DNA from: Micromonospora noduli
Lineage (GTDB): Bacteria; Actinomycetota; Actinomycetes; Mycobacteriales; Micromonosporaceae
Direction: 5' to 3'
Length of the DNA: 64,000 nt
Assembly: GCF_003264365.1 (NCBI RefSeq)
Contig: NZ_PYAK01000003.1
Location: 62,001 to 126,000 of the forward strand
Part shown: piece after piece, positions 52,345-60,493 of the stretch
Layout of the letters: every line of letters begins with the position of its first letter
Numbering within the stretch: position 1 is the stretch's first letter
Position numbers and translations under genes: made by a program
Notes under the pieces: generated by a model
Databases searched by the model: none
Told to the model about the DNA's origin: nothing
What the model saw: the letters and a program-made list of their open reading frames with translations, nothing else

Positions 52345-53286
52345 CTAGGAGGCGAGCAGGGCGAGGGCGCCGCGCACCTGGTCGGCCGAGCGGGCCAGCG
52401 CGGCCCGGGCGGCGTCGATCTCGGCGCCCGAGACGAGGGCGACGAGCGCCGTCTTCAGGTCACCGTCGGCCTCGGTGAGGGCCTGCCGGCAGAGTTCCTC
52501 CGAGCAACCGGTGGCCTCGACCAGAATCGAGATCATTCGTCCGCGGAGTTTCGCGTTGGTGGCCACCATATCGATCATGAGGTTCGAGTAGACCCGCCCC
52601 AGGCGCACCATGACGGCGGTCGAGAACGTGTTGAGCACCAACTTCTGCGCTGTGCCCGCCTTCATCCGGGTCGACCCCGTGACCACCTCGGGTCCGGTGT
52701 CCACCCCGATGAACACGTCGACCGACCGGGCGGCCTCCGCCTCCGGATTGGCGCAGAGCAGCACCGTAGAGGCGCCCTTGGCGCGGGCCGAGGCAAGCGC
52801 CCCGAGGACGTACGGGGTGCGTCCGCTGGCCGCCAGACCAACCACCAGGTCCCCGGCCCGTACACAACTGGCCGCTTCGACCGCGCCGCCCCGGTCGTCG
52901 TCCTCGGCGTCCTCGACGGCCCGCCACATGGCGTCCGGGCCTCCCGCGAGGTGCGCGCAGAACCAGTGTCGGGGCGAGTTGAAGGTGGGGGCCAGTTCGG
53001 CCGCGTCGAGCACACCCAGTCGGCCGGAGGTGCCGGCCCCGAAGTAGTGCACCCGGTGGCCGCCGCGAAGCGCCGCGACCGCCAGGTCGACGGTGGTGGC
53101 GATCTCGTCGAGCACCGCGGCGACCGCCGCGGGCACCCGCCGGTCCGCCTCGTTGATCACGGTGAGCACGTCCCGGGTCGACATCAGGTCCAGGTCGACG
53201 CTGAGCGGGTTACGCCGTTCGGTGGGGGCACCCACCCGGACCGTGGGGCGAGCGGGTCGTGCGGGCATCTCCGCACCGGCCGTCAT
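52345..53286 (-). CDS. murQ: N-acetylmuramic acid 6-phosphate etherase MurQ
   Basis: The 313-residue SIS-domain enzyme converts MurNAc 6-phosphate into GlcNAc 6-phosphate and lactate, recycling peptidoglycan. It has the family segments VHYFGAGTSGRLGVLDAAELAPTF, VVGLAASGRTPYVLGAL, VDTGPEVVTGSTRMKAGTAQKLVLN and SNLMIDMVATNAKL. The ATG start overlaps the stop of the regulator gene upstream as ATGA, forming a two-gene operon. Confidence 0.95.
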   Translation of the reverse strand: MTAGAEMPARPARPTVRVGAPTERRNPLSVDLDLMSTRDVLTVINEADRRVPAAVAAVLDEIATTVDLAVAALRGGHRVHYFGAGTSGRLGVLDAAELAPTFNSPRHWFCAHLAGGPDAMWRAVEDAEDDDRGGAVEAASCVRAGDLVVGLAASGRTPYVLGALASARAKGASTVLLCANPEAEAARSVDVFIGVDTGPEVVTGSTRMKAGTAQKLVLNTFSTAVMVRLGRVYSNLMIDMVATNAKLRGRMISILVEATGCSEELCRQALTEADGDLKTALVALVSGAEIDAARAALARSADQVRGALALLAS

Positions 53287-54197
53287 GCCCGCCTCCGGTT
53301 GGCACCCACCCGGTGCGACTGGACCGCCTCGGCGGTCGCCTCCAGGGCCTTGCGGGCCCGGGCCCGGTTGCGGGCGGCCACCCCGACGAAAAGGCAGTCG
53401 ACCACGGTGAGCTGGGCCAGCCGGCTGGCCGTCGCGCCGGAGCGGTAGGTGGTCTCCCGGGCCGCCGTGGTCAACACGAAGTCCGCCACGTCGGTGATCG
53501 GCGAGCGCGGGAAGTTGGTCAGCGCCACTGTCGCGGCACCGCGGGTACGGGCCTGCTCCAGCACCTCGATCACGTCCGAGGTGGTGCCGGTGTGCGAGAT
53601 GCCGATCGCCACGTCTCCCCGGCCCAGGAGAGCGGCCGAGGTCAGCGCGGTGTGCACGTCCGGGAAGTAGAAGGCGATCCGGCCGATGCGGTGCAGCTTC
53701 TGCTGGAAGTCCGAGGCGACGAACCCACTGGCGCCGGCACCGTAGATGTCGATCCGACCGGCACCGCTGATCGCCTCGACCACCTGCTCGCAGACGGCGG
53801 GGTCGAGTTGCTCGGCGGTCTCCTCGACGGCGCGGGCGTCGTTGAACGCGATGGTGGCGATGATCTGGGCGAGGTCGGCGCCGGGCGGGATGTCACCGCC
53901 GACCACTCGGGCGTCCGGTGGCTCGATCCGGCGGGCGGCCTCGGCGGCGAGGCGGATGCGCAGTTGGGGGTAACCGTCCATGCCGACCGAACGGCAGAAC
54001 CGGATGACGGTCGCCTCGGATGTCTCGGCTGCGGTGGCGAGGTCGGTGATTGTCCGACGGGCGGCGGCCGCCGGGTCGGAGACCACCAACCGGGCGACCC
54101 GCTGCTCGGCGGGCGACAGCGATGGCAACAGCCCACTGATGTGGACGATCAGCCCACCGGGCTCGTGACTCGCAGAAATCTTCGCACTCTTCGCCAC
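53283..54197 (-). CDS. MurR/RpiR family transcriptional regulator
   Basis: The 304-residue protein has an N-terminal HTH_6 domain (LSPAEQRVARLVVSDPAAAARRTITDLATAAETSEATVIRFCRSVG). A SIS sugar-phosphate-binding domain follows (IDIYGAGASGFVASDFQQKL and AIGISHTGTTSDVIEVLEQA). Cotranscription with murQ suggests that it responds to MurNAc 6-phosphate or a related sugar phosphate. A palindrome sits over its own promoter, so it probably represses itself. TAAGTT ends six bases before the GTG at 54197, giving a leaderless message. Confidence 0.93.
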   Translation of the reverse strand: MAKSAKISASHEPGGLIVHISGLLPSLSPAEQRVARLVVSDPAAAARRTITDLATAAETSEATVIRFCRSVGMDGYPQLRIRLAAEAARRIEPPDARVVGGDIPPGADLAQIIATIAFNDARAVEETAEQLDPAVCEQVVEAISGAGRIDIYGAGASGFVASDFQQKLHRIGRIAFYFPDVHTALTSAALLGRGDVAIGISHTGTTSDVIEVLEQARTRGAATVALTNFPRSPITDVADFVLTTAARETTYRSGATASRLAQLTVVDCLFVGVAARNRARARKALEATAEAVQSHRVGANRRRA

Positions 54198-54200
54198 GGA

Positions 54201-54215
54201 TGAAACTTACTTTCA
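54201..54215. promoter_or_regulatory. Operator of the MurR/RpiR-type regulator
   Basis: TGAAACTTACTTTCA has perfect outer arms tgaaa/tttca and overlaps the TAAGTT -10 box of the regulator on the minus strand, 4 bp before its start codon. The position would block transcription of the regulator and murQ. Confidence 0.6.
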
Positions 54216-54272
54216 CCAGGCGTGAGCGTCAACTATGACTGTCCGAGGTGGGGGAAACTTCGATCGCCGGGA

Positions 54273-55289
54273 TCACCGGTCCCGCACAGCCTGCCACTTC
54301 CCCAGGATCGCCGCCTCATCCGCCGGGTCCAGTCCACCCTGCCGGACGGCCGCCGGGTGCGCGGCCATCCAGGACGCTGTCGCCCGAACGGTATCGGCCA
54401 GCGGACGGACCGTCAGACCGGCGTCCAGGGCCGGCCGGACGTCCCGGTCCATCAGGCCGGCGGTCTCCGGCAGCCGAACCCAGAGTGGCAGCGCCCGCTC
54501 CCCCGACCACTCGCGTACGTCGTTGGACAGCAGGAACTCCTGGTCGACCCAGGTGAAGGCCGGCTCGGCGATGCCCAGCCCGGCGGCCACCCCGGCCAAC
54601 AACTCGGCCCGGGACATCGCCGGACCGCTGCCGTCGTACGTGCCGCCGAGGCGGGTGCCGGCGGCGTGCAACAGCCAACCGGCCAGATCGGCGACGTCCA
54701 CGAACTGCACCCGATCGGTCGGGTGCCCGGGGGCCAGCACCTCGCCACCGGCCGACAGCCGCCGCACCCAGTACGGGAAACGATCGCTCGGATCCTCCGC
54801 CCCGACGATCAGCCCCGCCCGGCAGATGAACGAACCGTCCACGCCCATCCGCTCCCGGACCAGCTCCTCGATGCTCACCTTGCACTCGCCGTACCAGCGG
54901 TGGTCCGGGCCGACCGGACCGTCCACGTCCGGCGGGGCCGGCGCCAGGATCGGCGCGTCCGCAGCGGTCTGGCCCGGGGTGGTGTAGTCCGCGTACACCG
55001 AGATCGTCGACACGAACGACCAGTGGCCGACGTGGTCGGCGAGCGCGGACAGCGCGTGCCGGGCGTGGCTGATCTGGCGGGTCACGTCGACCACGGCATC
55101 GAAGCCCGCGGCGGCGAGCGGGACGAGCGACTCGGGATCATCGCGGTCGGCCGCCACGAACCGCGCCCCGGCCGGCGCCGCCCCGGACACGCCCCGGGCC
55201 GCGCAGGTCACCTCGTGCCCCTGTTCGACGGCGAGCCGTGCCGTCGCCCGACCGAGGAACCGGGTGCCACCGAGAATGAGGATCCGCAT
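54273..55289 (-). CDS. NAD-dependent epimerase/dehydratase family protein
   Basis: The 338-residue extended short-chain dehydrogenase-like protein has the N-terminal nucleotide motif MRILILGGTRFLGRATARLAV. FVSTISVYADY gives the Ser segment, and HRWYGECKVSIEELV contains YGECK in place of YxxxK spacing. No substrate is evident. The start is ATG 55289 because the Rossmann motif begins there. It is divergent from the SDR gene across one of the long hairpins. Confidence 0.85.
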   Translation of the reverse strand: MRILILGGTRFLGRATARLAVEQGHEVTCAARGVSGAAPAGARFVAADRDDPESLVPLAAAGFDAVVDVTRQISHARHALSALADHVGHWSFVSTISVYADYTTPGQTAADAPILAPAPPDVDGPVGPDHRWYGECKVSIEELVRERMGVDGSFICRAGLIVGAEDPSDRFPYWVRRLSAGGEVLAPGHPTDRVQFVDVADLAGWLLHAAGTRLGGTYDGSGPAMSRAELLAGVAAGLGIAEPAFTWVDQEFLLSNDVREWSGERALPLWVRLPETAGLMDRDVRPALDAGLTVRPLADTVRATASWMAAHPAAVRQGGLDPADEAAILGKWQAVRDR

Positions 55290-55347
55290 CCGCCGATCCT
55301 GCGCCCCCAAGGTCCGAACATCCCAACCAATCTGCCGACGGCAGACC

Positions 55348-55406
55348 TCGATCATGAAGTTGTTGCCACTCAGCTCGGCGTGTCACGGCAACAACTTCAT
55401 GATCGA
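55348..55406. repeat. Long interspersed hairpin, perfect 20-bp arms
   Basis: The arms 55348-55367 (tcgatcatgaagttgttgcc) and 55387-55406 are perfect complements with a 19-nt loop. It lies in a divergent gap between two genes, so it cannot simply be a terminator of either. Confidence 0.85.
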
Positions 55407-55432
55407 CGGAAGGGCTCGAAGGGGCGGGGCAC

Positions 55433-55445
55433 TAGCGTGGGGCGT
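55433..55445 (+). promoter_or_regulatory. Leaderless promoter -10 box for the SDR gene
   Basis: TAGCGT at 55433-55438 ends seven bases before the ATG at 55446. Confidence 0.5.
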
Positions 55446-56138
55446 ATGGGACAGGGCAGCGTGTTGGTTACCGGGGGTTCCGGCGGGCTCGGCGGGGCGG
55501 TCGTGACCGCGTTCGTCGAGGCGGGCTGGCGGGTGGTCGTACCGGAGCGGAAAGCCCGGCCCGGGTCGGAGCCGGCGGCGGCCGGACTGGTCCGGGTGGT
55601 CGCGGACCTGGGCGAGCCGGCGGGTGCGGCGCAGGCGGTCGAGGCCGCGGCCGGCGAACCGGCGGCGCCACTGCGCGCGGTGGTAAACCTCGTCGGGGGG
55701 TACGCCAGCGGCGGGTTGGTGCACGAGACCCCGGTCGAGGAGTTCGAGCGGATGCTCACCGTCAACCTGCGGCCGACCTACCTGGTCACCCAGGCCGCGC
55801 TCCCGCACCTGGTGGCGTCCGGCGGCGGCGCGGTGGTCTGCGTCTCGGCCCGCGCGGCGGTCACCCCGTTCCGCGGCGCGGCCGGCTACTCGACGGCCAA
55901 GGCGGCGGTTCTGGCCTTCGCCAACGCGGTCGCGGTGGAGTACCGGTCGCAGAACGTGCGCTGCAACACCGTGCTGCCCAGCGTCATCGACACCCCGGCG
56001 AACCGGGCGGCCCAGCCCGACGCCGACCATTCCCGCTGGGTTACCCCGGCCGAGATCGCGCCGGTGATCCGGTTCCTCGCGTCGGCCGATTCCGCCCCGA
56101 CCAGTGGCGCCACAGTGCCGGTCTACGGGCGGGCCTGA
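55446..56138 (+). CDS. Short-chain dehydrogenase/reductase
   Basis: The 230-residue classical SDR has cofactor motif VLVTGGSGGLGGAVV and NLVGGYASGG (NNAG equivalent). CVSARAAVTPFRGAAGYSTAKAAVLAFANAVAVEY supplies the catalytic Ser, Tyr and Lys. A C-terminal SGATVPVYGRA is typical. The substrate is unknown. The leaderless box fixes the ATG. The 3' end overlaps the convergent kinase-like gene by 16 bp. Confidence 0.9.
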   Translation: MGQGSVLVTGGSGGLGGAVVTAFVEAGWRVVVPERKARPGSEPAAAGLVRVVADLGEPAGAAQAVEAAAGEPAAPLRAVVNLVGGYASGGLVHETPVEEFERMLTVNLRPTYLVTQAALPHLVASGGGAVVCVSARAAVTPFRGAAGYSTAKAAVLAFANAVAVEYRSQNVRCNTVLPSVIDTPANRAAQPDADHSRWVTPAEIAPVIRFLASADSAPTSGATVPVYGRA

Positions 56139-56791
56139 ACCACCACCGGGCCGACGTCCTCTCCGCCCGAGGCGGACGACGGTAGCCAGGTCTCCAGGTG
56201 CGCCTGAATCTGCTCGGTCACCTCCTCGGCCGGGCGGCCCGCGTCCACCAGCACGAAGCTGGGGTACTCGGGCAGTGCCCGGTAGGCGGTGTCGGCGGCC
56301 GTCAGCCACCCCATCGTCTCGTGGTCGGTGCCGCGTTCCTCGATGCGCCGGTACGCCTCCGCCGGGTCGACGGCGAGCAGGAAGGTCACCTGCGGCGTCG
56401 GGAACAGCCGGTAGCCGGCCCGGGCGAGCCGCTCCCAGCGCTGCCCCCCGTGCGCCCGGATGCTCGCGTACTGGCAGGCCGAGTAGCGGTCCATCACCGC
56501 CGTCCGGCCGGTGAGCAGACAGCTGAGCAGGGCGATGGCGATGGCCAGCCAGCGCAGCACCGACTCCACGGCCAGCACGCCGTCGCGACCGACGAGCCGT
56601 TGGGCGTCCGGCCGACCGAGGCGTTGGGCGAGCCGGCCGAGCCAGCGGCGGCCACTGGCGTTGCGGCGGTAGGTGGCGGGGCGTCCGGCGGCGGTCAGCG
56701 CGTCGGCCAGCCGGTGTGCCTGCGTGGTCTTGCCCGAACCGTCGATCCCGATCAGGGCGACGGTGCGCAATCGGGCCTTGCGTCGTCGCAT
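56123..56791 (-). CDS. Thymidylate-kinase-like P-loop protein
   Basis: The 222-residue protein has the Walker A motif ALIGIDGSGKTTQAHRLADAL at residues 12-32 and a DRYSACQYASIRAHG segment like the DRY/S motif of thymidylate kinases. FPTPQVTFLLAVDPAEAYRRIEERG matches the base of the lid. Length and motifs fit the family, though the middle region is longer and hydrophobic (LRWLAIAIALLSCLLTG). It may be a dTMP kinase paralogue. The start ATG at 56791 is preceded by CGGGG. Confidence 0.82.
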   Translation of the reverse strand: MRRRKARLRTVALIGIDGSGKTTQAHRLADALTAAGRPATYRRNASGRRWLGRLAQRLGRPDAQRLVGRDGVLAVESVLRWLAIAIALLSCLLTGRTAVMDRYSACQYASIRAHGGQRWERLARAGYRLFPTPQVTFLLAVDPAEAYRRIEERGTDHETMGWLTAADTAYRALPEYPSFVLVDAGRPAEEVTEQIQAHLETWLPSSASGGEDVGPVVVQARP

Positions 56792-56973
56792 CCCCGATGA
56801 TCTGGCCACTCTCCACAGGTTATCCGACCCACGCACCTGGTCCGCGCGGTTTGTGGTGGTTCATCCCTGTTGACGCCCGACCGAGACACCACCAGGTGTG
56901 GACGACCGGAATGCCGGGTACCGGAGTTTGAAATCCAACCGCCGGTCCACCAACACGACGACGGAGGAACCAG

Positions 56974-57558
56974 ATGGCTGAGCGCGGAGACGAGAGTCTT
57001 GTGCACACCCTCAAGAAGGTCGCCGCCGTGCTCAAGCAGTCCGAGATTCCGTTCGCCCTGGGCGGCAGCTTCGCGGTCTACGCCCACGGGGGCCACTCCA
57101 GTGATCACGACGTCGACTTCCTGATCCGGGAGGCCGACGTGGAAGAGGCACTGGAGGCCCTGGTGGCCGCCGGCTTCATCGCCGAGCGTCCACCGGAGGA
57201 CTGGCTGGTGAAGGTCTTCGACGACGGCCGGATGGTGGACCTCATCCACCGGCCGATCGAGACTCCGGTGACCGAGGAGACGTTCGCCGACACGGTCATC
57301 CGACCGGTGGACGCGATTCACATGCCGGTGCTGTCCGCGACCCAGCTGATGGTGCACAAACTGCTCAGCTTCTCCCAGCACTACTGCGACTTCGCCCGCG
57401 GTCTGCCGCTGGCCCGCTCGCTGCGGGAGCAGATCGACTGGGAACGGGTACGCAAGGAGACGCAGCACTCGCCGTACGCCGAGGCGTTCCTGGTGCTGCT
57501 GGACCGGCTGGAGGTGGTGCCGGCCGCCGGCACCCAGCCAGGAGAGGGGACATCGTGA
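56974..57558 (+). CDS. Nucleotidyltransferase-fold protein
   Basis: The 194-residue protein has the minimal nucleotidyltransferase signature FALGGSFAVYAHGGHSSDHDVDFLI (GGSxAxY near 30, acidic triad near Asp44, Asp46, Asp48). A helical C-terminal part follows (VDAIHMPVLSATQLMVHKLLSF, then RSLREQIDW). Such proteins transfer NMP groups; no partner toxin or antitoxin motif is seen. GGAGGAACC precedes the ATG at 56974. The stop overlaps the start of the BON gene. Confidence 0.82.
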   Translation: MAERGDESLVHTLKKVAAVLKQSEIPFALGGSFAVYAHGGHSSDHDVDFLIREADVEEALEALVAAGFIAERPPEDWLVKVFDDGRMVDLIHRPIETPVTEETFADTVIRPVDAIHMPVLSATQLMVHKLLSFSQHYCDFARGLPLARSLREQIDWERVRKETQHSPYAEAFLVLLDRLEVVPAAGTQPGEGTS

Positions 57559-57830
57559 CCCACCATCGCGACATCGGCGCCGGGCCACCGGACGAGTACG
57601 TCGAGGCGGAGATCCAACGGTTGCTCGTCGAGGACCCCGCCGTCGCCGAACAGGGGATCACAGTGGTTCGACGGGAACGCGCCCTCGTGCTCTACGGCGA
57701 GGTGGAGAGTCCGCACCGGCGGGAGGAGATCCTGCGTCGGGTGTCCGAGCGCTTCCCGGACGTGCCGATCACCAGCGACATCGGGGTGATCCGCGCCCAG
57801 GCGCCCACGGAGATCGAGCAACTGCCCTGA
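57555..57830 (+). CDS. BON domain protein
   Basis: The 91-residue protein is a single BON-like domain with EYVEAEIQRLLVEDPAVAEQGITVVRRERALVLYGEVESPHRREEILRRVSERFPDVPITSDI. BON folds bind phospholipids or polysaccharide; this one lacks a signal peptide and is probably cytosolic. The GTG start overlaps the upstream stop as GTGA, with GGAGAGGGG before it. It is coupled to the nucleotidyltransferase gene and followed 10 bp later by the phosphoesterase. Confidence 0.83.
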   Translation: MTHHRDIGAGPPDEYVEAEIQRLLVEDPAVAEQGITVVRRERALVLYGEVESPHRREEILRRVSERFPDVPITSDIGVIRAQAPTEIEQLP

Positions 57831-57840
57831 GGGAGGTTCC

Positions 57841-58617
57841 ATGGTGATCCGGATTGCCGCTGTGGGCGACGTGCATCTGGACGAGGACGTGGTGGGCCGG
57901 TTCCGACCGGCACTGGAGGAGCTGCCGGAGTGCGCCGATGTGCTGCTGCTGGCCGGGGACCTGACCCGGCACGGCACCGAGGCCGAGGCGCGCTGCGTGG
58001 CAGAGGAGTTCGGTGGGTTGGCCGTACCGGTGGTGACAGTGCTGGGCAACCACGACCACCAGTGTGACCAGGTGCCACAGGTGGTCAAGGTGCTGGAGGA
58101 CGCAGGCATCACAGTGCTGGAGGGCAACGGCGTCGTGCTGGACTGCGCGGGTGGCCGGCTCGGCATCGCCGGCGTCAAGGGCTTCGGCGGCGGGTTCGCC
58201 GGGCGGTGCGCCAGTGACTTCGGCGAGCCGGAGATGAAGGCCTTCGTGCGGACCACCACCGACAGCGCGGACCGTCTCGGTGCGGCGCTGCGCTCACTGG
58301 ACTGCGACATGCTGGTCGCGCTCACCCACTACTCGCCGGTGCCGGACACGCTGGCCGGCGAGCCGTTGGAGATCTACCCGTTCCTGGGGTCGTACCAGTT
58401 GGGGCAGGCGATCGACTCGGCGCCCACGGCGCTCGCCGTGCACGGGCACGCGCACGCCGGCACCGAGCGCGGCACGACCCCCGGCGGGGTACGCGTCCGC
58501 AACGTCGCGCACCCGGTGATCAAGCAGGCGTACAGCGTCTTTCACGTTGGCGATCAACTCGACACCGACCAGGTTTCCCCGATCGGCCAGTCGGGTAGTC
58601 AGAGGTCATGGAGCTGA
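57841..58617 (+). CDS. Calcineurin-like metallophosphoesterase
   Basis: The 258-residue protein has all blocks of the family: GDVHLDEDV, LLLAGDLTRHG, VTVLGNHDHQ, ALTHYSPVPD and VHGHAHAGTERG. The two-metal active site should be complete. Substrates in the family include cyclic nucleotides, phosphodiesters and protein phosphates. GGGAGGTTCC precedes the ATG at 57841. The last ten bases overlap the small membrane peptide gene. Confidence 0.9.
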   Translation: MVIRIAAVGDVHLDEDVVGRFRPALEELPECADVLLLAGDLTRHGTEAEARCVAEEFGGLAVPVVTVLGNHDHQCDQVPQVVKVLEDAGITVLEGNGVVLDCAGGRLGIAGVKGFGGGFAGRCASDFGEPEMKAFVRTTTDSADRLGAALRSLDCDMLVALTHYSPVPDTLAGEPLEIYPFLGSYQLGQAIDSAPTALAVHGHAHAGTERGTTPGGVRVRNVAHPVIKQAYSVFHVGDQLDTDQVSPIGQSGSQRSWS

Positions 58618-58751
58618 TTCTCTGGATTCTCGCAGTCGTACTCGTGGTCGCCGGCATCCTCGCGCTGTTCCGCCGGCAGATCCTGTGGGGCATCGTCCTC
58701 ATCGTCGTCGGGCTGTTGGTCGGCCCGGGTGGTGTCAGCATCTTCAATTAG
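58608..58751 (+). CDS. GPGG-motif small membrane protein (47 aa)
   Basis: The 47-residue peptide has two hydrophobic helices joined by a short positive loop, MELILWILAVVLVVAGILAL then FRRQILWGIVLIVVGLLV, ending in GPGGVSIFN. This short family with the GPGG motif is widespread in actinomycetes; it is thought to be membrane-embedded, and its role is unknown. AGAGGTC precedes the ATG at 58608, which overlaps the end of the phosphoesterase gene. It is too small for most automatic ORF searches. Confidence 0.8.
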   Translation: MELILWILAVVLVVAGILALFRRQILWGIVLIVVGLLVGPGGVSIFN

Positions 58752-58912
58752 CGCTCATACGCCTTAAAACCGGGACCCGCCGGGGTCGCCGCGACCGAAG
58801 CTTCGTCCTCCCGACAGAAGCATCGGCCGTGGCGATCCCGGCGCTTTGTCGTGGCTGGCCGGCCTCGTGAACCGCCCTCCCGCTCGGCGGTTTGAGCCGA
58901 CCCCGAGGGGAA

Positions 58913-58933
58913 ATATCTCGACGATGGAGATAT
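58913..58933 (+). promoter_or_regulatory. Inverted repeat enclosing the TspO start codon
   Basis: ATATCTC at 58913-58919 and GAGATAT at 58927-58933 can pair with the 7-nt loop GACGATG, which contains the ATG at 58924. In RNA this would hold the start codon in a hairpin loop; in DNA it might be an operator. Confidence 0.4.
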
Positions 58934-59418
58934 CTCAGGACGCGCCGGCGACCTCCGGGCGGCGAGCGTGGTGGGCCCTCGCCGGTTTCGCGGCCGCGGT
59001 CTTCGTCGCCGCCGCGATCGGCGGGCTGGGCGTGCAGGGCACCACCGCGGAGTACGCGGGCCTGCGGCAGCCGAGCTGGGCCCCGCCCTCGTGGCTGTTC
59101 GGCCCGGTCTGGTCGCTGCTCTACGCGCTGATCGCGGTGGCCGGCTGGCTGGTCTGGCGCCGGGTCGGCTTCTCCCCCGCCCTCTGGGCGTGGACCGCCC
59201 AACTGGTGCTCAACGCGATCTGGACCCCGCTGTTCTTCGGCGCCGGGCAGTACGGGCTGGCGTTCGCCGAGATCGTGCTGATGTGGCTGGCGATCGGCCT
59301 GACGGTGATGCTGTTCGCCCGGGTGTCCCGGGTGGCGACGGCACTCATGCTGCCGTACTGGGCCTGGGTCACCTTCGCCGCCGCGTTGAACCTGTCGATC
59401 TGGCAGCTGAACAACTGA
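58924..59418 (+). CDS. tspO: TspO/MBR family protein
   Basis: The 164-residue five-helix membrane protein has the family signature YAGLRQPSWAPPSWLFGPVWSLLYALIAVAGWLVWR and later ALWAWTAQLVLNAIWTPLFFG. TspO proteins bind porphyrins and other tetrapyrroles and are linked to stress responses. The start at ATG 58924 is within a small inverted repeat. No haem or cobalamin gene is adjacent. Confidence 0.93.
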   Translation: MEISQDAPATSGRRAWWALAGFAAAVFVAAAIGGLGVQGTTAEYAGLRQPSWAPPSWLFGPVWSLLYALIAVAGWLVWRRVGFSPALWAWTAQLVLNAIWTPLFFGAGQYGLAFAEIVLMWLAIGLTVMLFARVSRVATALMLPYWAWVTFAAALNLSIWQLNN

Positions 59419-59469
59419 CCGCACGGTCCCCGGCGGCGGCGTCCGCCGGGGACCGTGGCCGTCACCAGG

Positions 59470-60243
59470 TCAGCAGCGAGGCACGCCGGGGATGTACCCG
59501 TCGGAGCCGGTGTACACGTACGCGTCCGCGATGTAGCGGCCGGAGCCGATCCGGTCCCAGATCGAGCTGGTGCCGTACGTGCCGGTGACCGTGGTGCCGC
59601 TGGTCTGGCAGGCGATGGTCACCCGGGTGCCGTCGGCGACGGTGCCCACCGAGGCGTACCCGGTGCCGGGGCCGGAGCGGACGGTCAGCGGCGTGCCACT
59701 GGTGTCGACAGTGCCGTTGCCGCTGCCCGAAGCGCACCCGTTGTTACTGGTGTAGCTCTTGGTGCCCCAGTACAGCGCGAGGGTGCCGTTGAAGCGCACC
59801 TGGATGTCGGCGCCGTTGAGGCGCTGCTCGTAGTGCAGGTGGGGGCCGGTCGAGCCGCCGGTGCTGCCGACCCAACCGAGCACCTTGCCGTACCCGACCG
59901 TCTGCCCGACCGAGACGTTGAAGCCGTTGAGGTGCGCGTAGTAGGTGCTGTAACCGCCGCCGTGGTTGATCCGGACGTATTTGCCGTAGCTGGTGCCACC
60001 GAGGTCGGTAACCCGGTCGACAGTGCCGGGGGCGCTGGCGACCACCGGGTCGCCGAGGTCGTCGGTGCGGTTGAAGTCGACCGCGTACGCCGGGCTGTGG
60101 TCCGACCGGGTCTGCCCGGACCAGGACTGGCCGCACGGGAACGGCACCTTGAAGGTCGGCGCGGCCAGGGCCGGGGTCGCCGGCACCAACGCTCCCCCGA
60201 CGAAGAGACCCGTCACCAGCAGGCTGATCCACCGCTTTCGCAT
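59470..60243 (-). CDS. Secreted M23 peptidase with SH3-like domain
   Basis: The 257-residue exported protein has a signal peptide (MRKRWISLLVTGLFVGGALVPATPALA). An M23 LytM domain carries zinc ligands His49 and Asp56 in HSPAYAVDF and the HxH motif in STGPHLHYE (His135, His137). A C-terminal SH3b-like domain (SGTPLTVRSGPGTGYASVGTVADGTRVTIACQ) follows. It probably cleaves peptidoglycan cross-bridges, possibly of other bacteria. AGGAGGAGCT precedes the ATG. Confidence 0.92.
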   Translation of the reverse strand: MRKRWISLLVTGLFVGGALVPATPALAAPTFKVPFPCGQSWSGQTRSDHSPAYAVDFNRTDDLGDPVVASAPGTVDRVTDLGGTSYGKYVRINHGGGYSTYYAHLNGFNVSVGQTVGYGKVLGWVGSTGGSTGPHLHYEQRLNGADIQVRFNGTLALYWGTKSYTSNNGCASGSGNGTVDTSGTPLTVRSGPGTGYASVGTVADGTRVTIACQTSGTTVTGTYGTSSIWDRIGSGRYIADAYVYTGSDGYIPGVPRC

Positions 60244-60410
60244 ACAGCTCCTCCTATGTCGAAAACCTTCGATCCGAGGGGGCTAGCCTGACAGATATCG
60301 TCAATCTTCGAAAGAGTCCCCAGCTTGTCCCGGGAGCGCGCCTACCAGGCAGACCGCAGGTTTCCGGATTGTTACTCGCTCGTGTCTGACAGGGGGTGGA
60401 CCGGGCCGGA

Positions 60411-60424
60411 TGCAAGCGCTTACA
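60411..60424. promoter_or_regulatory. LacI-type operator upstream of the sugar importer
   Basis: TGCAAGCGCTTACA is a near-perfect palindrome (one mismatch in arms of seven) with the CG centre typical of LacI/GalR-family sites. It lies 70 bp before the substrate-binding protein gene. An agl/mal-type LacI repressor would be the natural reader. Confidence 0.62.
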
Positions 60425-60493
60425 TGTGTGCACGCCCAATCGGACCGGCGACAGGTCACCAGCACGACCGCGCCGGCTAGGAAGGAGGACGGC

